Assembly (NCBI GenBank): GCA_024280215.1
Contig: JAJRQO010000028.1
Location: 62,001 to 126,000, forward strand
Source of the DNA: Candidatus Zixiibacteriota bacterium
GTDB lineage: Bacteria > Zixibacteria > MSB-5A5 > GN15 > FEB-12
Reading direction: 5' to 3'
DNA length: 64,000 nucleotides
Shown: one piece after another, positions 55,889 through 64,000 of the stretch
Numbering within the stretch: the first letter of the stretch is position 1
How the letters are laid out: each line of letters begins with the position of its first letter
Position numbers and translations under genes: made by a program
Notes under the pieces: model-generated
Databases searched by the model: none
What the model was told of the DNA's origin: nothing
The model's input: the letters and a program-made list of their open reading frames with translations, nothing else

Positions 55889-57387
55889 TTTTCTTTTTTT
55901 GAAAGAAAGAGAACTAAAGTAAGAAACGAAATTGAAATAAAGGCAAGTAATATACCAAGAAGTTCAGGTGTTAATGTTTTGTTCTGAGCAAAAATTGGCA
56001 TAAATCTAAAACTTGAATTTATTACAATTGTGAAGAGTAGAAAGAGAACTGTTTCTTTGATGCCTTTTTTGATAGCATAGCCGATACAAGCACCAGCGGC
56101 AACATGGAAAATTATCAAAAAGATTCGCTCTACTAAATTGACTGAAAATAATAATGCGGATGGTGTACCAAATGCTAAATAAGTTGCTTCAATCAATCCA
56201 AAGCCCAAACCAACCATTGCCCCTATGGAGACATGCGACAATTTTTTTTGTAAAAGAAATTTGATGAGTATGAAAATAACAGCAGATTTGAGAGATTCTT
56301 GTATAAGTCCAGCTGAAATTGCTGGTAGGATGCCCCATTTGAGTGCAGATTCTCCTGCTTGTAAAACATTGGGTACAAAATATTCCGAGAATAGAAACTC
56401 TTGAAGAGGGATTTGTGTGAAAGGAATTAATATAAATATTCCACCACCAATGATACATGCTATGCCAGAATTTAAGTTTTTATAAAAGGTTTTGGTGAAA
56501 AAGAATGTTGTTGCGACTCCAAATAATGAATATAGAATAAAGACAAAAAAGAGTTTTCCTACAGATTTAGGGGCAACTTGCTTAGGGGTGTTCTTCTGTT
56601 CTGCTAATTTTTGAGCAGCGAGTTTTGCTTTGAGTGGGTTTCTAACAACATCCTGATAAATCTTTAGTTCTTGGGATGGAATTACAAGTTTTGCCAGTCG
56701 TTTGTCAGGTGTAAAATATGCGGTCATCATAGTTGGATAGGTAAACTCAATAACAAAACAAGAATCAAATACTTCGTTGTATAGTCGGATGTTTCTAAAA
56801 TCTTCAACGATACCAGAGATATCTGATTCAATCAGTGATTGTGACATAAAAACAGTGTCATTGATTTGAGTTCCAACGGTTAAATCAAGGGAAGCGATGA
56901 AAAGTTCAAGTTGGTCAATATAATTATTTTCAACAGCAAATTTAATATCTCCAAGATTAATCTTCTGATTGACTTTGTTACCGATTCTTGTGATATAGCC
57001 TGTTAAACTGTTTCCATCACGTTCTAAGTTAGTCTCTTCCCTCTGGTCGTTGACCGAAATTTTCATCTTATCACCAAGATATGTACCATCATTGGCAATA
57101 AATTGAGAATTTAAAATATCAAATTTTAGATTTGCGGAAATTTTTGAGTAATCAAGATGCAGCTTTTGTTCTACAAGAAAACCATCAACTCCATTGACGC
57201 TTACTTGTTCTTTGATAATAGATGTTAATTTTCCAATAGTAGAATCTTTTGAGATGAATGTCCAGAGCCTGAAATCGCCAAGTTCACGATATTCATCCAT
57301 AGTTGTAAAGCCTGAAACAGACCGCTCAGCAAAAGCATTGTTACATATAAATAGCAATATAAAAAGTATCGGTAACGTTTTTTTCAT
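55885..57387 (-). CDS. PrsW-like membrane protein, putative intramembrane protease
   Basis: 500 residues. The N-terminal 280 residues follow a signal peptide (TLPILFILLFICNNAFA) and are beta-rich and periplasmic. The C-terminal half has about seven helices with PrsW-like motifs: GLIQESLKSAV, GLGFGLIEATYLAFG and FHVAAGACIGYAI, spaced as the E...K, E and H motifs of PrsW/CPBP proteases. The first motif has one Glu rather than EE, so activity is uncertain. PrsW family members cleave membrane anti-sigma factors; the target here is unknown. Confidence 0.7.
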   Translation of the reverse strand: MKKTLPILFILLFICNNAFAERSVSGFTTMDEYRELGDFRLWTFISKDSTIGKLTSIIKEQVSVNGVDGFLVEQKLHLDYSKISANLKFDILNSQFIANDGTYLGDKMKISVNDQREETNLERDGNSLTGYITRIGNKVNQKINLGDIKFAVENNYIDQLELFIASLDLTVGTQINDTVFMSQSLIESDISGIVEDFRNIRLYNEVFDSCFVIEFTYPTMMTAYFTPDKRLAKLVIPSQELKIYQDVVRNPLKAKLAAQKLAEQKNTPKQVAPKSVGKLFFVFILYSLFGVATTFFFTKTFYKNLNSGIACIIGGGIFILIPFTQIPLQEFLFSEYFVPNVLQAGESALKWGILPAISAGLIQESLKSAVIFILIKFLLQKKLSHVSIGAMVGLGFGLIEATYLAFGTPSALLFSVNLVERIFLIIFHVAAGACIGYAIKKGIKETVLFLLFTIVINSSFRFMPIFAQNKTLTPELLGILLAFISISFLTLVLFLSKKEN

Positions 57388-57431
57388 AATGATGTAGAAG
57401 ATATAAACTTCTAATTCCTTGTCAATAGATA

Positions 57432-58169
57432 TTAAGCTTTTGCAAACAATTCACGTTTGTCTTTAATCGGTAATTGTTTTAGCATCTGTTGGACAATCCC
57501 AAACGTTGTTTTAGAGGCATCTTCAAGAGAAAAAATAAATTCTGATGCGGCAGTTTCTGATGCGACATCGGAGATTATTCGGATGATTACAAACGGAACA
57601 TTGTTCATCTGACAGACTTGTCCAACCGCTCCACCTTCCATTTCAACTGCTACGGCACCAAATTCTGTTTGAAGCCATTGGATTTTTTCTGAATCAGAAA
57701 CAAATGTATCACCACAGGCGATTGTACCAACAATGACGTTTGATTTAATTGATTTTTCAGATTTATAAGTATCAAATGCTTTGCGTGCTGATTTAATTAA
57801 ATTTGGGTTAGCTTCAATCAATCTTGAAAGTTCAGGTATTTCTCCAGGTCTTCTTCCAAAGGCAGTCAGGTCAACATCATATTGAACGACAAAATTAGAA
57901 ATGACGATATCTTGTTTTTTTATGTACGGTACTAACCCACCTGCCATACCAGTAAATATAATAGAGTCCACACCAAATCGGTCGATGAGAAGTTGTGTTG
58001 CAATGGCAGCATTTACTTTTCCAACTCCACACTTCAGTAAGACAATGGCATGTCCCTCAAGTGTTCCAAAATGAAACGTGATTTGCGATTGAACAATAGA
58101 TTTACCAATATCTGCTTTATCTAAAAACAGTTGTAGCTCTTCATCTAACGCACTTATAATACCAATCAT
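57432..58169 (-). CDS. mtnN: 5'-methylthioadenosine/S-adenosylhomocysteine nucleosidase
   Basis: 245 residues. Splits MTA and SAH to adenine and a thioribose product, recycling sulfur and relieving methyltransferase inhibition. Motifs: IGIISALDEEL with the catalytic Glu, FTGMAGGL, CGDTFVSD, the substrate-binding VEMEGGAVGQV, and IRIISDVASE with the catalytic Asp. It lies about 50 bases after the methyltransferase gene in the same direction, a sensible pairing since methylation releases SAH. Confidence 0.93.
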   Translation of the reverse strand: MIGIISALDEELQLFLDKADIGKSIVQSQITFHFGTLEGHAIVLLKCGVGKVNAAIATQLLIDRFGVDSIIFTGMAGGLVPYIKKQDIVISNFVVQYDVDLTAFGRRPGEIPELSRLIEANPNLIKSARKAFDTYKSEKSIKSNVIVGTIACGDTFVSDSEKIQWLQTEFGAVAVEMEGGAVGQVCQMNNVPFVIIRIISDVASETAASEFIFSLEDASKTTFGIVQQMLKQLPIKDKRELFAKA

Positions 58170-58220
58170 ACTGTACTCCTTCTTTCTCTTTTTTATCGGA
58201 AGAATACGAAAATAATGGAG

Positions 58221-58979
58221 TTATGATTTAATAGCAGTCAGAACAAGATCTCGTGACGTTTTACCAAATTTCTTTTTCAAAAAGAGATCAGAGTATTTGT
58301 TTATTTTTTTGAAACCGTTTTTCTTTAAGGCAGCCACTAATTCAGGAGGTGTAAAATTTTCAAATTCATGACGGAACATTTCAGAGTTTGGAGGGTTAGT
58401 CGAAATGTCAAGTCTGTTGACGTAAACATATAATCTTTTTCCTTTACGTTCGGAGAAACGTTGGTAATAAAGGTTTTCATGTTGAGTCGCACGAATTGGT
58501 AAGATTTCTCCATCAACAATTGAAATATAGTTGAGAGCTTGGAGTACTAAGCTACCACCTGGTTTGAGGGAGTTATAAAAACCTTTCAGAGCAAGTGAAA
58601 GATTATGAAGTGAACCTACACCAGAAATTGAGTTTGCTAAGCAGACAACGAGGTCAAATTTATGATGAAAAGATTTTGGTAATTTTTCAAAGCTTGCGAT
58701 TTGATATGACAGATTAGATTTGTCACCATAATTATTTTTTGCCATTTTTATCATAGGGCTTGATTTGTCGATCCCTTTTGTCGTTACACCTGATTCAGCA
58801 AATAGCATCGAAGTTAACCCAGAAGCACAACCCGCATCTAAAACGGTTTGCGGATTATAGATGTCTATGAGTGCATCAACTTCTTTTTTGTGAGCAACTT
58901 TACGGTTGGCCGCATTTGTGAGGAAATCATATTCATGGGCGTATATCTCAAAAAATGATTTTTGTCTTTTTAAACTCAT
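58221..58979 (-). CDS. Class I SAM-dependent methyltransferase
   Basis: 252 residues from the ATG at 58979, chosen because AAGGA lies just upstream; a longer frame to 59012 would use TTG. The SAM-binding motif I is VLDAGCASGLTSMLFAESG, followed by GIDKSSPMIKMAK and FDLVVCLANSIS. The substrate cannot be told from sequence. Upstream of mtnN in the same direction. Confidence 0.85.
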   Translation of the reverse strand: MSLKRQKSFFEIYAHEYDFLTNAANRKVAHKKEVDALIDIYNPQTVLDAGCASGLTSMLFAESGVTTKGIDKSSPMIKMAKNNYGDKSNLSYQIASFEKLPKSFHHKFDLVVCLANSISGVGSLHNLSLALKGFYNSLKPGGSLVLQALNYISIVDGEILPIRATQHENLYYQRFSERKGKRLYVYVNRLDISTNPPNSEMFRHEFENFTPPELVAALKKNGFKKINKYSDLFLKKKFGKTSRDLVLTAIKS

Positions 58980-59035
58980 TCTGTATCCTTCTTTTTTATC
59001 AACATATCTCAACAGAAAAAATAGGTCAACTAAAT

Positions 59036-60085
59036 TTATGGGTGAGTCATTTGCCCTTGTTCAACAATTGGTAATACTCTTCTATACTCTTGGTCGGAGA
59101 CTTCATTTTTCCATGGTCCAAAGAATTTGAATCCAAGCATAGAACCCCAGAAGAAGATGAGCAGGATTGCTGCCCATTTCATTTTATTAAATGGTATAGA
59201 TTTTTTTACAATTTTAATTTCAAGAGTATTTTGTACAGGGCAAGATTCCACACATGCCATACATCCAGTACATTCATCTGAGTAGACTTCTTTCACTTTC
59301 TGAACATTGATAAATGATGGACATGCATTCGTGCAGGATGAACAATCGGTGCATGAACTTTCATTACGTACAATTCGAGTTGGTGAGATAAAATTGAAGA
59401 GCCCAAGTAATGCTCCATACGGGCAGAGATAGCGACACCAGAAACCTCGTATGACCAAAGAGAGAAGTACCAATCCAATGACAACTTTTAAAGCAAGAGG
59501 TGTGATGTCTGTAAAGAAACGCATCATGAGAAAATCGGATGCGATGTTGTAATCAGTGTAGATAAATCCTTCAATAGCTAATGCTGACATAGAGACAAGA
59601 ATTGCATGTGCGAAGAAAATCAGGATAATATATTTTAAGGATCGTAATGGGTAGTCGAGCCATTTGGGGAGTTTAAGTCTTCGTTTGAATAATTTGTTTG
59701 ATAAATCACCAAGCATTTCTTCGATAAAGCCAACAGGGCAAATCCATGAACAGAATCCTTTTTTAAACAAAAAGGCTGTAAGGAGAATGGTAATAAAAAT
59801 CACCATGCCAGCAGGATGGATATTATTAACAGTCCCTGTCTCGACGAAATGCCTGAGAGAAACCAATGAACCAATCGGAAGCCACGCTTCAATCCCCGGT
59901 GGGCGGACGACTTGTTCAGCCGTTTGGCTTCCTTGAAGATAGACAATAAAAAGGTAAAACTCAATTCCTATCCAAATGTTAATAGCAACAGAGAAAAGTT
60001 GAGAGAAAAACCTTAATTTTTGAATCGGTTTTTTTTGTACTGGAATGCCCGTTTGGAAATCTGTATGCATGTTGAGTAAGTTCAT
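59036..60085 (-). CDS. NapH/YccM-like polyferredoxin membrane protein
   Basis: 349 residues: about five membrane helices, a pair of CxxxCP motifs in the membrane part (GFCSWICPVGF, FWCRYLCPYGA), then two [4Fe-4S] sites on the cytoplasmic side (CTDCSSCTNACP and CTGCMACVESCP), and a C-terminal helix. NapH, NosR, CcoG and RnfB-like relatives pass electrons between quinones and soluble carriers. Partners are not in the window. AAAGG seven bases before the ATG. Separated from the methyltransferase by about 55 bases. Confidence 0.88.
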   Translation of the reverse strand: MNLLNMHTDFQTGIPVQKKPIQKLRFFSQLFSVAINIWIGIEFYLFIVYLQGSQTAEQVVRPPGIEAWLPIGSLVSLRHFVETGTVNNIHPAGMVIFITILLTAFLFKKGFCSWICPVGFIEEMLGDLSNKLFKRRLKLPKWLDYPLRSLKYIILIFFAHAILVSMSALAIEGFIYTDYNIASDFLMMRFFTDITPLALKVVIGLVLLSLVIRGFWCRYLCPYGALLGLFNFISPTRIVRNESSCTDCSSCTNACPSFINVQKVKEVYSDECTGCMACVESCPVQNTLEIKIVKKSIPFNKMKWAAILLIFFWGSMLGFKFFGPWKNEVSDQEYRRVLPIVEQGQMTHP

Positions 60086-60198
60086 ATCAATACCTTTTTT
60101 AATTTCTTAATTCCTGCTTTCACAAGAACAACGTATAAAACTAAGAACGGTATAGATAATACAGTCTGCATTGATTTTAGTCAAACAAGATTAAAATA

Positions 60199-60233
60199 AA
60201 AGAGCCATACCGTCTATAATTGGTATGACTCTT
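60199..60233 (-). terminator. Terminator of the FG-GAP gene
   Basis: On the minus strand AAGAGTCATACC/GGTATGGCTCTT (one mismatch) closes a 10-nt loop and is followed by TTATTTT, about 25 bases after the stop. Confidence 0.85.
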
Positions 60234-60257
60234 GGTCGTTTTGTCACAAGAATGTCA

Positions 60258-63122
60258 TTATTTCATCATAAGCATCTTGATTGATTTAGAAAAGTTTTTA
60301 TCGGTTGTTAATTTCATTAGATAAATACCAGTTGCAGCTTTACTACCGCTTGCGTTTGTACCATCCCATTCTACAGTATGTATACCTGCAGAGAATTCTC
60401 TGTTTGCTAAAGTTTTAATCTTTTGTCCTGCGATATTGAAAATATTCATCGTGACTAAAGATTTCTCTGGTAAAGAAAAACTGAGTTGGGTTGTTGGATT
60501 AAATGGATTTGGATAATTTTGAGCAAGAGCAAATTGAGACGGTAAATTCATATCACCATCATCCAGCCCAGTAGGTACTTTATCAAAAAGGTTAAACACA
60601 TAAACCGCATCATAATTCGGGTTAGAAATCTGCTTTACTCTCCAATAATATGATGTTGTGTCGTTTGTCGGAAGTTCGGATGTATATTTGATATGTTGTG
60701 TAGAGACAATAGACTCATGAATTATGTTAGTAAAATCTATATCTGAAGCTAACTGGAAATTTACATCACCACTCATATCCCATGCAAATAGAGGACTTTT
60801 ATCACCAGTGAATTGTCCTGGAATAGGGTTTACTGGAGAGATTCCCGATGGGTAAACAACAAATGTATATCCATCTTTAGACATTGGAATGTCTTTCGCA
60901 AGTGAGAATTGCTCATTATCTAACTTGAATTCTATAGAAAAAGGTTCACCAATTGGAACGTCAATTTTTGGATCTACTTCAATGCGATAGGCACCATCTT
61001 CAACAGTTTTTAACGAATAAACTTTATCAATATGTGTATTGTCATCAATACTCTTGAGATAAATAGAACTTGCAGAGAAAGAACTACTGACATTATTCAT
61101 AACTTTCCCAGCAGGTGATGTCATCTGCATGTTGGCATTATTTAAAACTTCTAATTCAAATGACTTGCTGTTTGCTATCAAAGTATTATCAGTATTTTCT
61201 AATAAGAATAGTGTACCATCTTCTACGTTATCGGTTCCAACCGATGAGATGTCAACATCACCATCTAAATCGAAATCTACACAATTGATTGTAAAGAGTG
61301 GAATATCTGAGATATAATAGCGTTGTTCATTAACAAAATTACCATCACCGTCACCATATAAGATACCAATATATTTAAAGGCACTATTTACAAAGGCAAT
61401 ATCAAGATTATTGTCGTCATTAAAATCTGCGATGGAATTTCCAAAGACCTGACCTTTTAAAGTTCTAACAGGAACAACATCAAAAGTTCCATTTGGCTTT
61501 CCTTGATATAGGACAATTTCACTGAACTCTCCCCCAACAGATGGAGAGGTAATTACAAAATCAAAATACCGATCATCATTAAAATCAGAACCATCGTTGG
61601 TTATATCAATATCGACGGTACCATAAGACTGAGGATGAAATTCTATGAATGAAAATGTTTCATTTCCCCGATTATGATAAATATAGACACCCGCATCGGT
61701 TCCAATAGCGAGATCATTCTTGTTATCACCATTAAAATCGGCTGTATTAAGAGAACGAACTTTTTCGGATAACTCAATTTTAAACATTTCCTCAAAATAT
61801 CCTGAACCAAGACCTTTAAAAATAATAACAGATTGAATTCCAGAGACGGCATAGTCTAAGAATTTGTCTCTATTGAAATCATTTAAAACAGCATTTCTGG
61901 TTACTAACTCAGAAGAAACTGTTATATAACTATTTTCGTTATCAAATTGAGAACCACGCAATCCAGACAAAACATTTATAGAAGGTTGCGGCAAAGTAGA
62001 GGGATATATAGCATCTAAGATTTCATCTGAATCGATATATCCTAAAGCAAGAGTAAAATGTGGATATGTCGGTGGTGGCGACATAAATTTTAAATCAGTA
62101 GTATAATTATTATACTCAAAATCGTATGTCGCAAAAGTGGTTTTTAAATCAACTTGATAACCTACAGTTAAAATTTCAGGATAAGGGTCATCATCAAGAT
62201 TTTCCCATAACATTTCTTGAGGTTGATGAAAGTTAGAGATACTTTTTTTTGTGAAGTCGACAAGAAAGTCATCTGACTCGAGAACTTGAATAATAATGGA
62301 TCCTTCTACACATGTACTAGATGAGTCACAGCCCTCAATAATGGCTTCCCAAATACCGATATCTGCAAGCGATGGTGTCCATTCAAAAATATTTTTATCA
62401 TTTTCAGTTATCTTGGGACTGTTAAGTGTTGTTTCGGTATTATTATCAAATTTACTAAATCTTTTAATATTTAAAGTAGTAGGAAAGTTTAACGGCGAAG
62501 TTATTATAATATTTGAAGATGTTTTTTCTTCGGCTATCACAGTCGTATTATTATTATCTATTATGATTTCGGGAAATGGTGTTCCTACTACAATAGGTAT
62601 TTTCACTTTTTGAAATTGTGGTTCAAAAATTACATAGCTCTCAGGTAATTGTGATGAAAAAATAAAATCAAAGGTCGGTTCTAAATGGGCTGAATCTATG
62701 CTAATTATTCCTGGAGTTAATCCAGTAAAATAGAATTCTACAATAGCGTCATTCCCCGGAGGTAGATGATTTGTATACGAATCTAATGCGACTTGGATAT
62801 TGTTGGGGCTATAATAATTATATTCGCCACAACTTCTTATATTAAAGATAGATGGGTCAAGTAAGCGATTAAGGTATCTTACGGAATCAAAAACAATAGA
62901 TGCTCCGTTGATAGATTCAAGGTTAAAACGAGTGAGGATTGTTCTTGTTGCAAAGTCATTTACAACACGAATGGTAACAGGCATTGATCTTCCGATAATC
63001 AAAGAATCACATTCAATAATGATACTGTCTAATATCCCGGGATCATCACCTTGCCCCCCTTGAGCAAAGAGTGGAGCATTCAAAATGGCGATTACAACGA
63101 GAACGATTAGAAATTTTTTCAT
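60258..63122 (-). CDS. Secreted FG-GAP/VCBS repeat protein with Por-type sorting domain
   Basis: 954 residues from the ATG at 63122, which has GGGAGG five bases upstream, followed by a signal peptide (FLIVLVVIAILNAPLFA). The centre contains FG-GAP-like repeats with DFNxDxxxD calcium loops (LNDFNRDKFLDYAVSG, TADFNGDNKNDLAIGTDAG, CVDFDLDGDVDISSVG), probably a beta-propeller. The C-terminus carries the sorting signature LAQNYPNPFNPTTQLSFSLP and ends TGIYLMKLTTDKNFSKSIK, a T9SS-like C-terminal domain common in FCB bacteria. It should be exported to the cell surface; no T9SS gene is in the window. Confidence 0.9.
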   Translation of the reverse strand: MKKFLIVLVVIAILNAPLFAQGGQGDDPGILDSIIIECDSLIIGRSMPVTIRVVNDFATRTILTRFNLESINGASIVFDSVRYLNRLLDPSIFNIRSCGEYNYYSPNNIQVALDSYTNHLPPGNDAIVEFYFTGLTPGIISIDSAHLEPTFDFIFSSQLPESYVIFEPQFQKVKIPIVVGTPFPEIIIDNNNTTVIAEEKTSSNIIITSPLNFPTTLNIKRFSKFDNNTETTLNSPKITENDKNIFEWTPSLADIGIWEAIIEGCDSSSTCVEGSIIIQVLESDDFLVDFTKKSISNFHQPQEMLWENLDDDPYPEILTVGYQVDLKTTFATYDFEYNNYTTDLKFMSPPPTYPHFTLALGYIDSDEILDAIYPSTLPQPSINVLSGLRGSQFDNENSYITVSSELVTRNAVLNDFNRDKFLDYAVSGIQSVIIFKGLGSGYFEEMFKIELSEKVRSLNTADFNGDNKNDLAIGTDAGVYIYHNRGNETFSFIEFHPQSYGTVDIDITNDGSDFNDDRYFDFVITSPSVGGEFSEIVLYQGKPNGTFDVVPVRTLKGQVFGNSIADFNDDNNLDIAFVNSAFKYIGILYGDGDGNFVNEQRYYISDIPLFTINCVDFDLDGDVDISSVGTDNVEDGTLFLLENTDNTLIANSKSFELEVLNNANMQMTSPAGKVMNNVSSSFSASSIYLKSIDDNTHIDKVYSLKTVEDGAYRIEVDPKIDVPIGEPFSIEFKLDNEQFSLAKDIPMSKDGYTFVVYPSGISPVNPIPGQFTGDKSPLFAWDMSGDVNFQLASDIDFTNIIHESIVSTQHIKYTSELPTNDTTSYYWRVKQISNPNYDAVYVFNLFDKVPTGLDDGDMNLPSQFALAQNYPNPFNPTTQLSFSLPEKSLVTMNIFNIAGQKIKTLANREFSAGIHTVEWDGTNASGSKAATGIYLMKLTTDKNFSKSIKMLMMK

Positions 63123-63302
63123 ACGTGCCTCCCATGGCATTTGTTTTAAAAAGTTTCGCTTCCAATAAAGAAACGGTTTACCCTTTCGTATTGTTTAATA
63201 TAAAATAAAAAAAATCAGACTTATACGTCAATTATTAAATCGAGAATTGTACTTTATGCCTAAAGTGGATCGCTATAGTAAAATTATTAAGTTGCATCGG
63301 TT

Positions 63303-63332
63303 TTGACAGTGTGGTATGTTGAAAAATAAAAC
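63303..63332 (+). promoter_or_regulatory. Possible promoter of the DAACS symporter
   Basis: TTGACA at 63303-63308 with a weak TAAAAC about 18 bases downstream, 23 bases before the ATG. The short leader makes this tentative. Confidence 0.3.
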
Positions 63333-63354
63333 AAAACTATATAAAGAGTAAGCT

Positions 63355-64000
63355 ATGACTGGAAAATCAGGAAATTTAATATTAATTGGAATGATTGCTG
63401 GTGCTATTTTAGGTGTACTTGGCGGTTTGTATGTTGGTGACTTTTTTCTTTCAATTCGTTTTATTGGAACTCTCTTTCTAAACGCTCTTAAAATGGTCAT
63501 CGTACCGTTGATTGTTGCTTCTATGATTGTAGGTGTGACAAGTTTAGGTGATATGTCTAAATTAGGAAAAACAACGGGGAAAACATTACTCTATTATTTA
63601 GTTACAACAAGTTTCTCTGTAATAATAGGTATTATCTTAGTAAATATCTTAAATCCTGGTGAAGGTGTAGAAAGTTTGGGAGCCTTTATTCCTGACATCG
63701 TTGCGGATAGCGAGGGGAAATCATTTTTAGATGTGATTCTTGGTCTTATCCCACCCAATATTATTGATGCTGCCGCTAAGGGTAAAATTCTCCCTCTTAT
63801 TGTTTTCTCTTTATTGTTTGGTGCGGTGCTATCTACTATTGGAGACAAAGGGAAACCCGTCGTTGCCTTTTTTGAAGGGCTCAATGCTGCAATTATGAAA
63901 CTTGTTAATTGGATAATATATTTTGCTCCTCTTGGTGTGATGGCCTTAATCGGTGGTATTGTCGCTGAAAACAGAGAATCACTTGGTGAACTGCTTTCGT
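63355..64000 (+). CDS. Dicarboxylate/amino acid:cation symporter (DAACS), truncated by the window
   Basis: The ATG at 63355 opens a frame that runs off the right edge (215 codons seen of about 400). The N-terminus has the family's helices (GNLILIGMIAGAILGVLGG) and the DAACS signature NALKMVIVPLIVASMIVG, followed by FGAVLS and FFEGLNAAIMKLVNWIIYFAPLGVMAL. GltP/DctA-type carriers take up glutamate, aspartate or C4-dicarboxylates with H+ or Na+. AAAGAG lies before the start. Confidence 0.9.
   Translation, partial: MTGKSGNLILIGMIAGAILGVLGGLYVGDFFLSIRFIGTLFLNALKMVIVPLIVASMIVGVTSLGDMSKLGKTTGKTLLYYLVTTSFSVIIGIILVNILNPGEGVESLGAFIPDIVADSEGKSFLDVILGLIPPNIIDAAAKGKILPLIVFSLLFGAVLSTIGDKGKPVVAFFEGLNAAIMKLVNWIIYFAPLGVMALIGGIVAENRESLGELLS

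Overview
The window looks like a chromosomal segment of an AT-rich, Gram-negative bacterium of the FCB (Fibrobacteres-Chlorobi-Bacteroidetes) assemblage or a related candidate phylum. The signs are a Por-type C-terminal sorting domain on a 954-residue secreted protein, two GWxTD proteins, three DUF1573 proteins, dockerin-type repeats of the 'DLVYLVAFMF..GGPPP' style, and a Bacteroidetes-type GlmU-like enzyme. The dockerin style recalls Zixibacteria-like genomes, but I cannot fix the phylum. The four tRNA genes (Tyr, Phe, Cys, Gly) do not encode CCA. UGA is an ordinary stop in several genes (HNH gene, rmlC, rmlD, hisS), which makes two in-frame UGA codons elsewhere stand out.

Layout. 1-3.2 kb: an HNH protein followed by a palindrome- and repeat-rich zone with a MITE-like element, a tiny Lys-rich gene and a 65-bp tandem repeat abutting tRNA-Tyr. 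3.4-6.7 kb: a minus-strand nucleotide-sugar operon (rmlC, an SDR epimerase, rmlD, rmlA) without rmlB. 6.8-10.6 kb: a stand-alone XylR_N/V4R sensor with a small partner, tRNA-Phe, a membrane protein, a ROK kinase and hisS. 10.8-15.1 kb: a secreted C1 aminopeptidase, a GlcD-type oxidase and two tandem DUF1573 genes, the second read through a UGA. 15.2-26.1 kb: a nine-gene minus-strand block Yip1-TolC-MacA-MacB ATPase-three permeases-two GWxTD proteins. 26.2-34.5 kb: membrane pyrophosphatase, a lipoprotein, a zinc-ribbon/PEGA/TPR protein, a Two-CW protein and an S9 peptidase. 34.5-36.6 kb: an accessory patch with dispersed palindromes, a frameshifted wHTH/HEPN-like gene and a gene of foreign composition. 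36.7-43.5 kb: SPOR lipoprotein, a CBS-type PLP enzyme with a third DUF1573 protein, an unexplained rod-shaped RNA candidate, ferredoxin, an M14 peptidase with dockerins, a dockerin-only protein and tRNAs. 43.6-49.2 kb: a GT-C type protein, GlgA, GalT and a GlmU-like protein. 49.4-64 kb: a HesB-like selenoprotein, two tandem glutamate dehydrogenases, a receiver/PEP-binding fusion, a PrsW-like membrane protein, MTA/SAH nucleosidase, a methyltransferase, a NapH-like Fe-S protein, an FG-GAP secreted protein and a truncated DAACS symporter.

The most notable result is a pair of probable selenoproteins. In the second DUF1573 gene a UGA replaces the first Cys of the CxC motif carried by both paralogues in this window (C66/C68 and C65/C67; here U67/C69). 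In the HesB-like gene UGA sits in the family's G-[CU]-S-G-P site. Downstream of each UGA is a 6-bp hairpin closing a GGN triloop, a candidate bacterial SECIS. I recall HesB-like selenoproteins as described; I do not recall a described DUF1573 selenoprotein.
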